Origin: Parus major
Lineage: Eukaryota; Chordata; Aves; Passeriformes; Paridae
Length of the DNA: 64,000 bases
Direction: 5' to 3'
Assembly (NCBI RefSeq): GCF_001522545.3
Contig: NC_031770.1
Coordinates: 90,848,339-90,912,338, forward strand
This document shows positions 62,806 to 64,000 of the stretch, piece by piece. The translations under genes and the position numbers were made by a program. Each line of letters opens with the position of its first letter. Position 1 is the stretch's first letter. The notes beneath the pieces were generated by a model, which was not told the DNA's origin, searched no databases, and saw only the letters and a list, made by a program, of their open reading frames with translations.

Positions 62806-63140
62806 ATCATAGAATCATTAAGGTTGGAAAATCCCTCTAAAATTGAGCCCAATTGTTAACCTAGCACAGATATGGTCAGCACTAAACCATATCTCCAAGT
62901 TCCACATGCACATATTTTTTGAATATTTCCAGGAATGGTGACCCAACCACTTCCTTGGGCAGCCTTTTCCAACACTTGAATGCTCTTTCAGTGAAGAAAA
63001 TTTTCCTAATATACAATCTAAACTTCCCCTTGTAACTTGAGACCATTTCCTGTTGTCCTATCACTTGTTACTTACGAAAAGAGACTGACCTCTACCTCAT
63101 TACAGCCTGCTTTCAGGCAGTTGTAGAAGCAGAAATGTCA
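62806..63140 (-). mobile_element. CR1 LINE 3' end
   Basis: Starts with 'atcatagaatcattaaggtt', the reverse complement of the CR1 3' end. It continues through the 3' end of ORF2, where a minus-strand frame (62882-63064) reads 'GKFRLYIRKIFFTERAFKCW' and then 'RLPKEVVGSPFLEIFKK', the typical CR1 C-terminal segment. It is 5'-truncated after about 335 bp. Moderate divergence; no function. Confidence 0.93.
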
Positions 63141-64000
63141 CATTATTATAGCTAGAAATAGCTTTTGAATCAGTTTTGTCTTAAGATAAATATTATAAGA
63201 ATCACAGGATTCTGGTGTACTAGCTGGAATGGGGAAAATCATCCCTTTCTGAATATAATTTCTATGTCATTAGTGAATAATGTCAATGATTTCTTCTGAG
63301 TAAGGACAGTTTAGGTCTTTTGTTGTTCTGCTGGGATGCCATGTATAGTCCACATGCTTCCTGAGGAAGATTTTGAGTGTTCTTCATTCTGCTTTCTATA
63401 TGAATTGTCAGTGTACTCTCTTTCCATGAAAAATAGCCTTGGGATCTTCACTTCCCGAAAGTGACTGCACAACATTATGTGTCTAAATGATGAGGAGCTC
63501 CAGTAGGCTGTATCTTGCTAACAGCGGTCAGTGCTGTCTGGAAGGTTAAAGTCCCTATTAAAGTTTGGATGGGAGCCAGAATGATTTTCACTCCATGTTA
63601 GAAACAAGCATCTAATAATATTTCTTATGGTGTGAGCCACTATCATTCAGCAGATGGCACATGTGGTACAACATCATGTGATTCAGTTGCTGTTTCTTGA
63701 GTTTCTCCACCTAGTAATGTAGAAACATATTAAAAGTTAACAGAAAAAAAAAGCATTTATAGGATTCAAATGTTCTTATATGAGTAGTTGAATAAAAAGA
63801 GTAAATTTTTTGCCTGGTTTATATTTAATTTTTTAATCTGTCTAGAAATAGTATAGGACTGTATAGAAATGTATTTGTAGCACAAACAAAATAAAGTAGT
63901 ATTATTTATGGAGCTGATAGAGAAAAACAGATATTGTTTATTCATGCAAAATTATTGTTATTTTCCTCTGCTATAATAAAATAGAGAAAGAAGAAGGTAC
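63141..64000. other. AT-rich non-coding stretch to window end
   Basis: No gene or repeat recognised. Contains a CTCF-like core, listed separately. Confidence 0.65.
63647..63660 (+). promoter_or_regulatory. Candidate CTCF core site
   Basis: TCAGCAGATGGCAC agrees with the CTCF core consensus CCASYAGRKGGCRS at 13 of 14 positions by my reading. Motif-only evidence. Confidence 0.35.

Noticed and set aside
62882..63064. Minus-strand 60-codon frame as a small gene
   Set aside because: It is the C-terminal segment of CR1 ORF2 within a truncated CR1 copy.
1..64000. CRISPR array, bacterial operon, phage or plasmid system
   Set aside because: No regularly spaced direct repeats, no long gene arrays and no ribosome-binding sites; composition and repeats are those of a bird nuclear genome.

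Overview
The window looks like a passerine bird nuclear genome. It is AT-rich, CpG-poor, non-coding vertebrate DNA whose recognisable repeats are avian. Three CR1 LINE copies carry the typical avian CR1 3' end. One SINE has a tRNA-Ile-like head and a CR1-like tail, which is the organisation of TguSINE1 of songbirds. Two solo LTRs of endogenous retroviruses are present, one of the passerine ERVL type. I see no bacterial, plasmid, phage or organellar signal.

There is no convincing protein-coding gene. The longest open frames (201, 176 and 168 codons) begin at TTG, match no family I recognise, and one runs into the SINE. The window is therefore either a gene desert or part of a very long intron. 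Five of the six clearly oriented retroelements lie on the minus strand, which would fit an intron of a plus-strand gene, but the numbers are small.

Layout. 1-17.2 kb: AT-rich DNA with simple repeats and a GC-raised patch near 5.3-5.6 kb. 17.2-18.7 kb: GC-raised block of unknown origin, containing the SINE at its distal side. 18.7-28.5 kb: AT-rich DNA with several perfect inverted repeats (20.2, 24.4 and 26.1 kb). 28.5-29.3 kb: the only CpG-rich island, built partly from a 27/28-bp minisatellite that contains the single N of the window, with a possible small exon at its edge. 34.8-36.6 kb: a 5'-truncated, decayed CR1 with reverse-transcriptase remnants. 36.8-37.5 kb: an ERVL-type solo LTR with 5-bp target duplications. 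42.6-43.5 kb: two local duplications, one of them a duplicated palindrome. 46.7 kb: an internal CR1 fragment. 52.8 kb: another perfect palindrome. 56.6 kb: a G-quadruplex motif. 59.2-59.5 kb: a second solo LTR. 62.8-63.1 kb: a CR1 3' end.

I found no new multi-gene system. The observations most worth checking are the two adjacent perfect hairpins at 24.43-24.49 kb, the minisatellite island with its repeated splice-donor-like motif and assembly break, and the duplicated palindrome at 42.65-42.79 kb.
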